A stretch of 64,000 nt of DNA from positions 435,325 to 499,324 of the forward strand of contig NZ_WUTW01000003.1 in assembly GCF_009831215.1 (NCBI RefSeq), read 5' to 3'. A model generated the notes under the pieces. It did no database searches, was not told the DNA's origin, and was given only the letters and a program-made list of their open reading frames with translations. Below are positions 39,339 through 49,759 of the stretch, one piece after another; position 1 is the stretch's first letter; each line of letters opens with the position of its first letter. The position numbers and the translations under genes were made by a program. This DNA comes from Actinomadura rayongensis. Its GTDB lineage: Bacteria > Actinomycetota > Actinomycetes > Streptosporangiales > Streptosporangiaceae.

Positions 39339-40343
39339 ATGAGGTTGCTGAGGGCTCTGCGGGCGCGGCGGATCGCCGCCGCGGCGGCGTACGGGGGCGG
39401 CGGGATCACCGCCGTCGGCGGGCTGACGATCGGGCTGGTCCTGGTCGAGGCGCGGCTGGCCAAGAAAATGATCAGGGCGACGCCGAGCACGCCGCCGCCG
39501 GTCGCGGACGGCGTGTTCGGGCCGGACACCGGCGCGCCGCTGTCGTTCGTCATGCTGGGCGACTCGACGGCGGCGGGCCTCGGCGTCCACCAGCCGGACG
39601 AGACGCCGGGCGCGCTGCTGGCGGCGGGCCTGTCGGCCATCGCGGGACGGCCGGTGCAGCTGACCAACGTCGCGCTGTCGGGCGCGCGGTCGTCGATGCT
39701 GCCCGAGCAGGTGGACCGGGCGCTGGCGGCGAGCCCGGACGTCGCGGTCATCATGATCGGCGCCAACGACGTCACCGCGCGGATCCCGGCGGCCGAGTCG
39801 GTCGGGCACCTGGCGACGGCCGTGGAGCGGCTGCGCGCGGCGGGCTGCGAGGTCGTCGTCGGAACGTGCCCGGACCTCGGCTCGGTGAAGCCGCTCTGGC
39901 AGCCGCTGCGGTGGATCGCGCAGAACGCCAGCCGGCGGCTCGCGGCGGCGCAGACGATCGTGGTGGTGGAGCGCGGGGGCCGGTCGGTGTCGCTCGGCGA
40001 CCTGCTCGGCCGCGAGTTCGCCGCCGATCCGCGCGAGATGTTCAGCGCGGACCGGTACCACCCGTCGGCGCGCGGGTACGCGGCGGCGGCGATGGCGGTG
40101 CTGCCGTCGATGGCGGCGGCGCTGGACCTGGAGCCGGACTTCGACGTCCTGCCCGATCCCCGGCGCCGGACGGGCGTGCTGCCGGTCTACCTCGCGGCGG
40201 CGGAGGCGGCGGACGAGCCGGGCACCGAGGTCGCGGGGACGCGCGTCGCGGGCACCGACCGGGGGCCGCGCGGCCGGTGGGCCACGCTGCTGCGCCGCCG
40301 GGGCGTGCCGGAGCCCGCGCCGACGACTCCGGGGGCCGCCTGA
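39339..40343 (+). CDS. Anchored SGNH/GDSL hydrolase
   Basis: A 334-residue exported esterase-like protein. An N-terminal hydrophobic segment at about residues 14-38 can anchor or export it. GDSTAAGLG is block I with the catalytic serine, IGANDVT is the block III Gly-Asn pair, and DRYHPS provides the Asp-His of block V. The last 50 residues are a basic, low-complexity tail. ATG at 39339 follows GGAGG. The family removes acyl or acetyl groups; M. tuberculosis Rv1075c, beside cbs and fadA3, is the equivalent I remember. Confidence 0.88.
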   Translation: MRLLRALRARRIAAAAAYGGGGITAVGGLTIGLVLVEARLAKKMIRATPSTPPPVADGVFGPDTGAPLSFVMLGDSTAAGLGVHQPDETPGALLAAGLSAIAGRPVQLTNVALSGARSSMLPEQVDRALAASPDVAVIMIGANDVTARIPAAESVGHLATAVERLRAAGCEVVVGTCPDLGSVKPLWQPLRWIAQNASRRLAAAQTIVVVERGGRSVSLGDLLGREFAADPREMFSADRYHPSARGYAAAAMAVLPSMAAALDLEPDFDVLPDPRRRTGVLPVYLAAAEAADEPGTEVAGTRVAGTDRGPRGRWATLLRRRGVPEPAPTTPGAA

Positions 40344-40521
40344 CCGGCGTAATGTCCTGTTTGTCCGCTGGGCGGCGGCCCGGTGCTCACCGCACTGTTA
40401 GACGAAGTGTCAATGATGTGCGCCACCCGACATGTACGGGCCTGCACCGGGAACGCTAGATTCACAAGCGACCGGCGAGTAACCAACGATCGCCGCCCAG
40501 AGGAGACCAAGGAGTCCCGAC

Positions 40522-41742
40522 ATGCCCGAGGCTGTCATCGTCGCAACCGCGCGCTCGCCGATCGGCCGTGCCTTCAAGGGGTCGCTGAAGGACGTCCGCG
40601 GTGACGACCTGACCGTGCAGATGGTCGCCGCCGCCATGGCGAAGGTGCCGCAGCTCGACCCGTCCCAGATCGACGACCTGCTGCTCGGCTGCGGCCTGCC
40701 CGGCGCCGAGCAGGGCCACAACCTGGGCCGCGTCGTGTCCGTCCTGCTGGGCTGGGACAACGTGCCCGGCGCGACGATCACGCGGTACTGTTCGTCCTCG
40801 CTCCAGACCACCCGCATGGCGCTGCACGCGATCAAGGCCGGCGAGGCCGACGTGATCGTCTCCGCCGGTGTGGAGACCGTCAGCCGGTTCATCAAGGGCA
40901 GCAGCGACGGCATGCCCGACACCGAGAACCCGGTGTTCGACGACGCCAAGGCCCGCACCGCCAAGACCGCCGAGGGCGGCGCCGGCGTGTGGCACGACCC
41001 GCGCGCGGACGGGAACATCCCCGACGTCTACATCGCGATGGGCCAGACCGCCGAGAACGTGGCGAGCCTCAAGGGCGTCACCCGGCAGGCGCAGGACGAG
41101 TTCGCCGTCCGCTCGCAGAACCTCGCCGAGAAGGCCATCGCCAACGGCTTCTGGGAGCAGGACATCACCCCGGTGACCCTCCCCGACGGCACGGTCGTCA
41201 CCAAGGACGACGGCCCCCGCCCCGGCACCACCTACGAGAAGGTGTCCTCGCTCCAGCCGTCGTTCCGCCCGGACGGCACCATCACGGCGGGCAACTGCTG
41301 CCCGCTGAACGACGGCGCCGCCGCCGTGATCGTCATGAGCGACACCAAGGCCGCCGAGCTGGGCATCACCCCGCTCGCGCGCGTCGTGTCCACCGGCGTG
41401 ACCGGCCTGTCCCCCGAGATCATGGGCCTCGGCCCGGTGGAGGCCTCCCGGCAGGCGCTGGCTCGCGCGGGCCTGACGATCGACGACATCGACCTCGTGG
41501 AGATCAACGAGGCGTTCGCCGCGCAGGTGCTGCCCTCGGCGGACGAGCTGGGCATCGACCTCGACAAGCTGAACGTCAACGGCGGCGCGATCGCGGTCGG
41601 CCACCCGTTCGGCATGACCGGCGCCCGGATCACGTCCACGCTGATCAACAGCCTGCGGTTCCACGACAAGCAGTTCGGTCTGGAGACCATGTGCGTCGGC
41701 GGCGGCCAGGGCATGGCGATGGTGCTGGAGCGCCTGAGCTGA
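40522..41742 (+). CDS. Acetyl-CoA acetyltransferase (thiolase)
   Basis: A 406-residue thiolase that joins or splits acyl-CoA units. The nucleophilic Cys90 is in RYCSSSLQ, the NEAFA motif holds a structural Asn, GGAIAVGHPFG carries the active-site histidine, and the second cysteine is in CVGGGQG. A FadA-type role in fatty-acid beta-oxidation or ketoacyl-CoA synthesis are both possible. ATG at 40522 follows AGGAGACCAAGGAG. Next to the SGNH gene, it recalls the Rv1075c-fadA3 order of M. tuberculosis. Followed by a strong terminator. Confidence 0.93.
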   Translation: MPEAVIVATARSPIGRAFKGSLKDVRGDDLTVQMVAAAMAKVPQLDPSQIDDLLLGCGLPGAEQGHNLGRVVSVLLGWDNVPGATITRYCSSSLQTTRMALHAIKAGEADVIVSAGVETVSRFIKGSSDGMPDTENPVFDDAKARTAKTAEGGAGVWHDPRADGNIPDVYIAMGQTAENVASLKGVTRQAQDEFAVRSQNLAEKAIANGFWEQDITPVTLPDGTVVTKDDGPRPGTTYEKVSSLQPSFRPDGTITAGNCCPLNDGAAAVIVMSDTKAAELGITPLARVVSTGVTGLSPEIMGLGPVEASRQALARAGLTIDDIDLVEINEAFAAQVLPSADELGIDLDKLNVNGGAIAVGHPFGMTGARITSTLINSLRFHDKQFGLETMCVGGGQGMAMVLERLS

Positions 41743-41760
41743 CCCGCGTCCCCCCACGCG

Positions 41761-41795
41761 AAGGCCCCGCCGGATCCGTCCGGCGGGGGCCTTTT
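41761..41795. terminator. Intrinsic terminator between thiolase and Bax-inhibitor genes
   Basis: A 14-bp stem (AAGGCCCCGCCGGA with its complement at 41779-41793, one bulged G) and a 4-base loop, followed by TTTT. It serves the thiolase gene, and its reverse complement ends in an A/T-containing stretch that may also serve the convergent gene. Confidence 0.88.
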
Positions 41796-41804
41796 CCGTG
41801 CGGG

Positions 41805-42593
41805 CTAGTTGCGTCCGCCCGCGAAGTAGGACAGGAAGCGCAGCAGCTCCAGGTAGATCCAGACCAGGCTGAGCGTCAGGCCGAACGCGCAGTACCAGGC
41901 GAAGTTCTCCGGGGCGCGCTCGGCGACGCCGCGCTCGATCGTGTCGAAGTCGAGCAGCAGGAAGAAGCAGCCGACGAGGATCGCGACGACGCTGAACACG
42001 TAGGCGAGCGGGCTGGACGCGTCGCGGATGCCGATGCCGCTGTCGCCGCCGAACGCCGACACGAGCAGGTCCACGATCATCAGGCCCATCAGCCCGAACC
42101 CGGCCGCGACGACGAACCGGACGAACCGGGGCGTCACCCGGACGATCCGCAGCGCGTGGACGGCGAGCGTCGCGCCGAACGCGAGCGCGGTGCCGACGAC
42201 GGCCTGGAACGCGATGCCGTGGTAGAGGTCGTTGTAGGCGTGGCTGAGGACCCCGACGACGATGCCGTAGACGGCCGCGAACGCCAGCACGAGCGGCGCG
42301 TTCGCCTTGCGCCCGAACGTGATGAACGCCCAGATGCCGAGTTCGGCGATCGTCGCGACCACCAGCACCGGCGCCGCCGCCGCGGTCGGGACGAGCGCCC
42401 AGGTGAGCGCCGCCGCGACGACCAGCGTGCCGAGCGTGAAGAAGCCGCGGACGACGACGTCGTCCAGGGTCATGGGACGGGACGGCGCGTACGCCGGACC
42501 GCCGGGCAGCGTCTCCGGGGCGCCGTACCCGTTGTACGCGCCCGCGCGCTGGCGGAAGTTCTGGCCCCGGAACGCGGGGTTCCTGCTTTCCAC
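41805..42593 (-). CDS. Bax inhibitor-1/YccA family membrane protein
   Basis: A 262-residue protein with a 45-residue cytoplasmic head rich in Gly, Arg and Tyr, followed by seven predicted helices (from about residue 52 on). It ends in FGLTLSLVWIYLELLRFL and carries a late LDFDTIERG loop, both marks of the BI-1/YccA family. Members act as proton-gated leak channels in some bacteria and eukaryotes; the role here is unproven. GTG at 42593 follows GGAGGACACCA. The ORF runs open further upstream into the tRNA-like gene but is not needed. Confidence 0.9.
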   Translation of the reverse strand: MESRNPAFRGQNFRQRAGAYNGYGAPETLPGGPAYAPSRPMTLDDVVVRGFFTLGTLVVAAALTWALVPTAAAAPVLVVATIAELGIWAFITFGRKANAPLVLAFAAVYGIVVGVLSHAYNDLYHGIAFQAVVGTALAFGATLAVHALRIVRVTPRFVRFVVAAGFGLMGLMIVDLLVSAFGGDSGIGIRDASSPLAYVFSVVAILVGCFFLLLDFDTIERGVAERAPENFAWYCAFGLTLSLVWIYLELLRFLSYFAGGRN

Positions 42594-42709
42594 TGGTGTC
42601 CTCCATCCGGGCCGCCACCGGTCCTCGTGATGGTAGACGCGACGGCGCCGACGATCGTTCCCCCGCGCGGGTCGCGGACACATAACGATGACCGTGACGT
42701 TGGTCGCGG

Positions 42710-42785
42710 TGCCCCTGGTCGGAGTTGAACCGACACGATGAAGCTCTTTTAGGGAGCCCGCCTCTAACCGTTGGGCCACAGGGGC
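42710..42785 (-). tRNA. tRNA-like gene with non-canonical anticodon loop
   Basis: A 76-nt cloverleaf: acceptor GCCCCTG with CAGGGGC, D arm with the GG of ACGGTTAGA, T arm GTCGG-TTCAACT-CCGAC, discriminator A. The CCA end is not encoded (CCG follows). The best anticodon stem is GGCTC/GAGCT with loop CCTAAAA. This puts C, not U, at position 33 and gives anticodon UAA, a leucine anticodon, on a class I body with only a 7-base variable region. Normal leucine tRNAs are class II with a long variable arm. It could be a non-standard tRNA or a decayed one, and the isotype is left open. Confidence 0.6.
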
Positions 42786-42841
42786 GGTCCCATCATATCG
42801 CTACGCAGCGTGACCGGCGAGGGATTCGCGGGCACGGAGCG

Positions 42842-44080
42842 TCAGCGGCTGAGAATGGCGCGTTCCTCGACGAGGGTCGTCCCGGCGCGGCCGTCGCGGT
42901 CCCGGCGGATGGCGGCGATCTCGTGGACGCCGACCCGGCCGCTCTCGCAGGCCAGTGCGGACGCGGCGAGGTAGAGCAGCCAGACCCGGGCGCGCCCCTC
43001 CCCCGCCAGCTCGGCGCACTCGGCCCAGTGCCGCTGGAGCCCCGCCGCCCAGGCGCGCAGCGTCCGGGCGTGGTGCTCGCGCAGCGCGGTGACGGCGCGG
43101 ACCTCGAGCCCGGCGTCCTCCAGCGCGGCGACCTGCTCGCCGAGCGTCCGCAGCTCGGCGTCGCCGGGGAACATGTAGCTGGTCGTGAAGGTGCGGCGGA
43201 CCTCGTGCGGGCCGGGACGGCGGGCCGTCCGCTGGAGCACGAGCCGGCCGCCGGGCGCGAGCAGTTCGTAGAGCCGGGCGACGGGCAGGTCCGGGGACTC
43301 GACGCCGCCGAGCCCGGCGATCGCGTCGTAGGGGCCGTCGCCCGCGGCGTCCAGGCCGCCGTCGCGGACGTCCACGCCCTCGACCCGCGCGGCGCGCAGG
43401 TGCTCGGCCTGCTCGGGCGTGCGGGCGAGCGCGACGACCCGGGCGCCCGCGGCGGCGGCGCGGCGGGCGAACGCGCCCCAGCCCGACGACAGGTCCAGGA
43501 CGCGGGCGCCGGGGAACAGGCCGAGCCGTTCGGCGACGCAGTCCAGGGCGGCGCGCTGGGCGTCCTCCAGGTCGACGGCCTGGTCCCACAGGCCGCTGCC
43601 GTGCGCGAGCGACGGGCCGAGCATCCGGGCGAAGAACGCGGCGGGCGCCCGCAGCGGCGCCTCCGCGGCGGGCGCGCGGCCCGCCGGGAACTCCTCGGCG
43701 GGCGGACGCGGCTCGGGGCCGACCGCGCCGAGCATGACGGCCGTCCGGACGATCTCGCGCTTGTCGTCGCCGCTCAGCCGGATGGGCTCGTCGCCGCTGC
43801 GCATGACGCGCTGGACCGCTCCGAGCGCGGCGAACACGTCGCCCTCGATGTCCAGTTCACCGGCGACGTAGGCGCGGACGAGCCCCATCTCGCCCGGCTT
43901 CCACAGCAGCCGGCGCAGCGCGCGGCGGTGCCGCAGCACGAACGCGGGCGCCCCGGCGGGGCCGACGGCGCTGCCGTCCCAGGCGCGGACCTGGACGGGC
44001 AGTTCGCCGGCGCCGCCCTCGTCGCCGAGGAGGATCCGGGTGAGCAGGGGGGTGAGGCGGCCCGCGACACCGTCCTGCAT
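42842..44080 (-). CDS. Cyclopropane-fatty-acyl synthase-like methyltransferase, degenerate
   Basis: A 412-residue relative of CFA synthase. An N-terminal lipid-binding part (RAYVAGELDIEGDVFAAL, about residues 67-87) is followed by a SAM domain at about 190. Two deviations stand out: the YSCAYF segment, whose cysteine serves catalysis, reads HGSGLW at residues 160-165, and motif I reads DLSSGWG rather than DIGCGWG. The C-terminal FPGDAELRTL and HHARTLRAW segments are close to normal. It could use another lipid or be inactive. Close to ndh on the same strand (12 bp apart). Confidence 0.82.
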   Translation of the reverse strand: MQDGVAGRLTPLLTRILLGDEGGAGELPVQVRAWDGSAVGPAGAPAFVLRHRRALRRLLWKPGEMGLVRAYVAGELDIEGDVFAALGAVQRVMRSGDEPIRLSGDDKREIVRTAVMLGAVGPEPRPPAEEFPAGRAPAAEAPLRAPAAFFARMLGPSLAHGSGLWDQAVDLEDAQRAALDCVAERLGLFPGARVLDLSSGWGAFARRAAAAGARVVALARTPEQAEHLRAARVEGVDVRDGGLDAAGDGPYDAIAGLGGVESPDLPVARLYELLAPGGRLVLQRTARRPGPHEVRRTFTTSYMFPGDAELRTLGEQVAALEDAGLEVRAVTALREHHARTLRAWAAGLQRHWAECAELAGEGRARVWLLYLAASALACESGRVGVHEIAAIRRDRDGRAGTTLVEERAILSR

Positions 44081-44092
44081 GCGCTCCCCCCG

Positions 44093-45421
44093 TCAGCTCC
44101 GGCCGGCCAGCTCGAACTCCTCGTGCGGGCGCTCCAGTTCGGCGAGCGAGACGATCTCACGCCGGAAGAAGAGCGCCAGGGTCCAGTCCGCCGTCACCCG
44201 CATCTTACGGTTGAACGTCGGCATGCGTGACAGGTGGTACGTGCGGTGCATGAGCCACGCGGGCAGGCCGCGCAGCTTGACGCCGTAGACGTTCGCGACG
44301 CCCTTGTGCAGCCCGAGACCCGCGACGGACCCGACGTAGGCGTGCTCGTAGGGCGTCCGGTCCTTTCCGCGCAGGTCGGCGACGATGTTGTCGGCGAGGC
44401 GGCGGGCCTGCCGGACGGCGTGCTGCGCGTTCGGCGCGGTGAACTCCCCCTTGCCCGACAGATCGGGCACCCGGGCGTTGTCCCCGGCGGCGTACACGTG
44501 GGGGCGGCCCTCGGCGACGAGGTCGGCGCCGACCTTCACGCGTCCCTTGTCGTCCAGCGGCAGGTCGCTGTTGCGGACGACGGGGTGCGCCTTCACCCCG
44601 GCCGTCCAGACGAGCGTGGCGGCGTCGAACTCCTCGCCGTCGCTGAGGACGATGTGCCGGTTCTCCGCCGATTTCAGCAGCGTCTCCAGCTTGACCTCGA
44701 TGCCGCGCCGGCGCAGGGCCTCGACCGTCCACCGGCCCATCTCCGGGCCGACCTCGGGCAGGACGCGGTCGGTGGCCTCGACCATCATCCAGCGCATGTC
44801 CGCCGGGTCGATGCCGTACCAGGGGCACGCGTCGCGGGCCATGTCCTCCAGTTCGGCGAGGGCCTCGATCCCGGCGAAGCCCGCGCCGACGAACACGAAC
44901 GTCAGCGCGCGGCGGCGGACCGCCGGGTCGTCGTTGGACGCGGCCACGTCGAGCTGGTGCAGGACGTGGTTGCGCAGGTAGATGGCCTCTTCGATGGTCT
45001 TGAACCCGATGCCGCAGGACGCGAGGCCGGGGATCGGGAGCGTCCGGGAGACCGAGCCGAGCGCGACGACGAGCACGTCGTAGGGGATCTCCTGCTCGGC
45101 GTGGTCGTCCGCCCCGGCCGGACGGTAGGAGACGCGGCGGCGCGCGGCGTCGACGCGGGTGACATAGCCATTGCGGACGCGGCAGCGTTTCAGCACCTTG
45201 CGCAGCGGCGCGACGACGTGCCGGGGCTCCAGGTTGCCCGCCGCCGCCTCCGGCAGGAACGGCTGGTAGGTCATGTAGGACTGCGGGTCGATGACGGTGA
45301 CGGTGACGTCGCCGCGGCGCATCTCGCGGCGCAGCTTCCGCTGGAGGCGCAGCGCGGTGTACATGCCGACGTAGCCGCCGCCGAGGATCACGATCCGCCG
45401 GGGGTTCTTCGCAGGGGCCAT
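44093..45421 (-). CDS. ndh: Type II NADH dehydrogenase
   Basis: A 442-residue FAD enzyme that moves electrons from NADH to menaquinone without pumping protons. N-terminal GGGYVGMYTA binds FAD, the second glycine motif GAGFAGIEALAEL binds NADH, and YAAGDNARV closes the FAD site. A C-terminal part rich in Arg and aromatic residues (about 370-440) probably lies on the membrane. The FAD and NADH motifs are intact. ATG at 45421 follows AAGGG weakly. The CFA-like gene starts only 12 bp downstream, so the two are likely cotranscribed. Confidence 0.92.
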   Translation of the reverse strand: MAPAKNPRRIVILGGGYVGMYTALRLQRKLRREMRRGDVTVTVIDPQSYMTYQPFLPEAAAGNLEPRHVVAPLRKVLKRCRVRNGYVTRVDAARRRVSYRPAGADDHAEQEIPYDVLVVALGSVSRTLPIPGLASCGIGFKTIEEAIYLRNHVLHQLDVAASNDDPAVRRRALTFVFVGAGFAGIEALAELEDMARDACPWYGIDPADMRWMMVEATDRVLPEVGPEMGRWTVEALRRRGIEVKLETLLKSAENRHIVLSDGEEFDAATLVWTAGVKAHPVVRNSDLPLDDKGRVKVGADLVAEGRPHVYAAGDNARVPDLSGKGEFTAPNAQHAVRQARRLADNIVADLRGKDRTPYEHAYVGSVAGLGLHKGVANVYGVKLRGLPAWLMHRTYHLSRMPTFNRKMRVTADWTLALFFRREIVSLAELERPHEEFELAGRS

Positions 45422-45540
45422 GGGACGCCCGTACCCCGATGCGCGGCGTCCTCACCGAACGTGATCCGGCGCACAGATTAATCCGTCAAATACGGCGAAC
45501 CTGGGTGAACTCGGGCGCATCTCATCTCACGACGCCCGAC

Positions 45541-45572
45541 GGGACGGGGCCGACGGGGGCCGGCCCCGTCCC
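45541..45572 (-). terminator. Hairpin after udgB
   Basis: A 12-bp perfect stem (GGGACGGGGCCG with its complement at 45561-45572) and 8-base loop, 4 bp beyond the udgB stop codon. It should end the leftward eno-to-udgB transcript. No long T-run follows, so the call rests on stem strength and place. Confidence 0.6.
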
Positions 45573-45576
45573 GGGC

Positions 45577-46383
45577 TCAGGACGCCAGCGCCCGGGCGCG
45601 CGTGAAGACCGCGTCGAGCATCGCCTCGGTGACGCGCCCGGTGAAGGTGTTCTGCTGGCTGGGGTGGTAGCAGCCGAGCAGCGTGACGTCCCGTCCGTGC
45701 GGGCCGGGCAGCAGCACCTCGGCGCCGTGCCCGAACGGCGGGCGCGGACGCGGCAGCGCGTACCCGGCGCGTCCCAGCGCGGGCCAGACGGCCTGCCACG
45801 CGAACCCGCCGAGCGCGACCACACAGCGCACCGATGGCGCGACCTCGGCGACCTCGCGCTCCAGCCACGGCAGGCAGGCGCGGCGCTCGTCGGGCGTCGG
45901 CTTGTTGTCGGGCGGGGCGCAGCGGACGGCCGCGACGACCCGCACGCCGAACAGTTCCTGCCCGTCCCCGGCCCGGACGCTCGTCTCCTGCGCCGCCAGC
46001 CCCACCCGGTGCAGCGACGCGAACAGCCAGTCCCCGGACCGGTCGCCGGTGAAGATCCGCCCGGTGCGGTTGCCGCCGTGCGCCGCCGGGGCGAGGCCCG
46101 AGATCAGGATCGTCGGCTCGTCCGCGCCCCAGCCCGGCACCGGACGGCCCCAGTACTCCTCGTCGGCGAACATCCGCCGCCGCTCCACCGCGACCTTCTC
46201 CCGCCACGCGACGAGACGGTCGCACGCGCGGCACACCGACTCGCGCGCCGCGACCTCGGCCAGGTCCGGCGCGCTCGCGGCCAGCGCGGCGACGTCCGCC
46301 GCGTCGCGCGCGACGGGCGTGTCCGGCGCCGCCGGATCCTCGGGCCACCCGGTGCCGGGCGGGACGAACGGACGATTGCCCAC
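45577..46383 (-). CDS. udgB: Family 5 uracil-DNA glycosylase (UdgB)
   Basis: A 268-residue base-excision enzyme that removes uracil and related lesions from DNA. Motif A reads [14 protein letters not shown] then GDRSG, lacking the polar Asp/Asn nucleophile of other families, and motif B reads [12 protein letters not shown] four-cysteine iron-sulfur site is formed from CRAC near residue 52 and others (RCAP, RAC). This is the family-5 pattern known from M. tuberculosis UdgB. Start ATG at 46383; the stop is followed by the hairpin at 45541-45572. The gene follows ppx by 4 bp. Confidence 0.92.
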   Translation of the reverse strand: MGNRPFVPPGTGWPEDPAAPDTPVARDAADVAALAASAPDLAEVAARESVCRACDRLVAWREKVAVERRRMFADEEYWGRPVPGWGADEPTILISGLAPAAHGGNRTGRIFTGDRSGDWLFASLHRVGLAAQETSVRAGDGQELFGVRVVAAVRCAPPDNKPTPDERRACLPWLEREVAEVAPSVRCVVALGGFAWQAVWPALGRAGYALPRPRPPFGHGAEVLLPGPHGRDVTLLGCYHPSQQNTFTGRVTEAMLDAVFTRARALAS

Positions 46384-46387
46384 GGCG

Positions 46388-47308
46388 TCAGGCCAGCGAC
46401 CAGGCGATGCCGTCGAGGATGTCGTGCTCGCTGACGATCACGGCCCCGAAGCCGAACTCGCGCATGATGCGGTCCAAAATCAGCGCGCCCGCGCCGATGA
46501 CGTCCACGCGGCCGGGGTGCATCACGCCGATCTCGGAGCGTTCCGCGCGGGACGCGTGCAGCAGGTCGCGCGTCACGTCGTGGACCTGGCCCGCCATGAT
46601 CCGGCTGAGGTGGATGCGGTCGGAGTCGTAGGCGGGCAGGTCCAGCGCGATGCCCGCGACCGTCGTCACCGAGCCCGCCAGCCCGACGAGCGTCCGCGCC
46701 TCGTCCACCGGCACGGACTCGCGGACGAGCCGCAGCGCCGCGTCGATGTCGGCCACGGCCGCGCTGATCTGGCCCGGCGACGGCGGGTCGCCGTCCTTCA
46801 GGTGCCGCTCGGTCATCCGGACGCACCCGATGTCCACCGACCGCGCCGCGCGCACCGACGAGCCGCCGAGCACGAACTCGGTCGAGCCGCCGCCGATGTC
46901 CACGACCAGGTACGGCCGGGCCGGACGCAGCTCCGCCAGCTCCCGGGTCGCGCCCGCGAACGACAGCGCCGCCTCCTCCTCGCCGGTGACGACCTCCGGG
47001 GCCGTCCCGAAGATCTCCACGACGCCCGCGACGAACGCGTCCCGGTTCGCGGCGTCGCGGGTGGCGCTCGTCGCGACGACCCGGACCTTCTCCGCGCCGT
47101 GCCGCTCGATCAGCTCGGCGTACCCGCGCATGGCGGTGAAGGTACGGTCCAGGGCGGCGTCCGACAGCCGTCCGGTACGGTCCACGCCCTCGCCGAGCCG
47201 GACGATCTCCATCCGCCGCTCGACGTCGGTCAGCGTCTCGCCGGCGACGTCGGCGACGAGCAGCCGGACCGAGTTGGTGCCGCAGTCCACGGCCGCGACG
47301 CGCGTCAC
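46388..47308 (-). CDS. ppx: Ppx/GppA family exopolyphosphatase
   Basis: A 306-residue ASKHA-fold phosphatase of polyphosphate or pppGpp. N-terminal [12 protein letters not shown] is the phosphate-binding loop 1, [11 protein letters not shown] loop 2, and [10 protein letters not shown] a further family site. Its length is that of the short Ppx1-type enzymes, without the extra C-terminal domain. The GTG start overlaps the DUF501 stop (GTGA). It is part of the conserved actinobacterial eno-divIC-DUF501-ppx cluster (Rv1023-Rv1026 in M. tuberculosis). Confidence 0.91.
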   Translation of the reverse strand: MTRVAAVDCGTNSVRLLVADVAGETLTDVERRMEIVRLGEGVDRTGRLSDAALDRTFTAMRGYAELIERHGAEKVRVVATSATRDAANRDAFVAGVVEIFGTAPEVVTGEEEAALSFAGATRELAELRPARPYLVVDIGGGSTEFVLGGSSVRAARSVDIGCVRMTERHLKDGDPPSPGQISAAVADIDAALRLVRESVPVDEARTLVGLAGSVTTVAGIALDLPAYDSDRIHLSRIMAGQVHDVTRDLLHASRAERSEIGVMHPGRVDVIGAGALILDRIMREFGFGAVIVSEHDILDGIAWSLA

Positions 47309-47832
47309 CGTTCCTCCTCCAGTTCCGGCTCCGCTTCGGGCCGGACGCACGGTCCCGACCGCCACCACTCGGGCAGCGCGTCCAGCGCCTCCCGGCCGAA
47401 CGGGTTCGACCCCGGCACGGCCAGCTCGTGCGCGATCAGCGCGTGCAGGCACTTGACGCGCTCGGGCATGCCCCCGGCGCTCTGCGTCCCGGGCGGCAGC
47501 GGCTCGACGCCGTCCTCCGCCGCCGCCGCGTCGCGGCGGCGCAGGTAGTCCTCGTGGGCGGCCCGGTAGGCGGCGGCCAGCTCCGGGTCGTCGGCGAGCC
47601 TGGCCTGCATCTCGCGCATCACGCCGCTCCCCTCCAGCGTCCCGATCGCGGACGCGGCCTTCGGGCACGTCAGGTAGAACAGGGTCGGGAACGGCGTTCC
47701 GTCCGGGAGGCGCGGCGCCGTCTCGATCACCGCGGGCCGTCCGCACGGGCAACGGTACGCCACCCGCCGGATCCCGCGCGGGGTACGGCCGAGCTGGGCC
47801 GCGACGGCGGCCTCGTCTGTTGCGTGGATCAT
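47305..47832 (-). CDS. DUF501 domain-containing protein
   Basis: A 175-residue protein of unknown function, typical of actinobacteria and always next to eno and divIC. The CPCGRPAVIETAPRLPDGTPFPTLFYLTCP stretch (about residues 28-57) is the DUF501 hallmark, with cysteines that may bind a metal. A GGMPERVKCLHALIAHELA segment later is also conserved. ATG at 47832; overlap with ppx by 4 bp. I know of no biochemical role. Confidence 0.92.
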   Translation of the reverse strand: MIHATDEAAVAAQLGRTPRGIRRVAYRCPCGRPAVIETAPRLPDGTPFPTLFYLTCPKAASAIGTLEGSGVMREMQARLADDPELAAAYRAAHEDYLRRRDAAAAEDGVEPLPPGTQSAGGMPERVKCLHALIAHELAVPGSNPFGREALDALPEWWRSGPCVRPEAEPELEEER

Positions 47833-47851
47833 CCTCGGGCTTCTCTCCCGC

Positions 47852-48307
47852 TCAGCGCGGGCGGTCGGCGTCCCGCACGGACCGCCACAGCGTCTCGTAC
47901 CAGGGCGGACGGCGGCCGGTGCCGCTCCCGCCGGCCGGTGTCCCGCCGCCGTCGCCGCCGTCCAGGACGATGTAGCACTTCTCGTCCGGCATGCAGTAGC
48001 GCAGCCGCCGCCGGGCCTCGCGCTCGATGTAGGACCGGTCGCCGAGCCGCTGCTCGTGCCGGGTCAGCTCGTCCACCTGCCGCCGCGCCTCGGCCTGCCG
48101 GTGCTCCAGCTGCGCGATCTCCTGGCGCTGCGCCACGTACTCGCGGACCGGGTAGGCGAGGCTCAGCGCGATCGCGCAGACGACGACCGCGAGGATCGCC
48201 GCGCGGCCGGTCAGCGCGTGGCCGAGCCCGGGGCGCGGCGGGCCCGCCGGGGCGCCGTCGCCCCGGCGGCCGGTGTCGCCGGTGTCCTCGCTCGGGTCCC
48301 GGGCCAT
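47852..48307 (-). CDS. Septum formation initiator family protein (DivIC/FtsB type)
   Basis: A 151-residue single-pass divisome protein. The transmembrane helix is at about residues 33-53, followed by a coiled coil (about 56-88, YVAQRQEIAQLEHRQAEARR) and a short outside domain with RSYIEREARRRLRYCMPDEKCY. The last 40 residues are Gly/Pro-rich. It stabilises cell-division complexes together with FtsL/FtsQ-like partners. Start at ATG 48307; 11 bp after eno, so cotranscribed. Position and architecture agree with Rv1024. Confidence 0.88.
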   Translation of the reverse strand: MARDPSEDTGDTGRRGDGAPAGPPRPGLGHALTGRAAILAVVVCAIALSLAYPVREYVAQRQEIAQLEHRQAEARRQVDELTRHEQRLGDRSYIEREARRRLRYCMPDEKCYIVLDGGDGGGTPAGGSGTGRRPPWYETLWRSVRDADRPR

Positions 48308-48318
48308 CGGAGACGCGG

Positions 48319-49638
<1,320 letters not shown>

Positions 49639-49731
49639 CTAGTCACCCTATCGAGGGGGCCGGGAGCGGGGCCAAGGGGCACGCCCGGAGCATCGGGATG
49701 CTTCGTGACAAAACCGTGCCACGCAGGCGAC

Positions 49732-49759
49732 TTGACGAACTCATTACCAACCTTATCTA
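49732..49759 (+). promoter_or_regulatory. Promoter of the SsuABC-type ABC operon
   Basis: TTGACG (49732-49737), 16-bp spacer, TATCTA (49754-49759). It lies in an unusually AT-rich stretch, 42 bp before the substrate-binding-protein start codon. An inverted repeat TACTGT-N19-ACAGTA (49758-49788) overlaps its start-site region and could be an operator. Confidence 0.6.

Noticed and set aside
42710-42785. Ordinary tRNA-Leu(UAA) (bldA-type)
   Set aside because: No long variable arm and position 33 is C, so it is not reported as a normal leucine tRNA.
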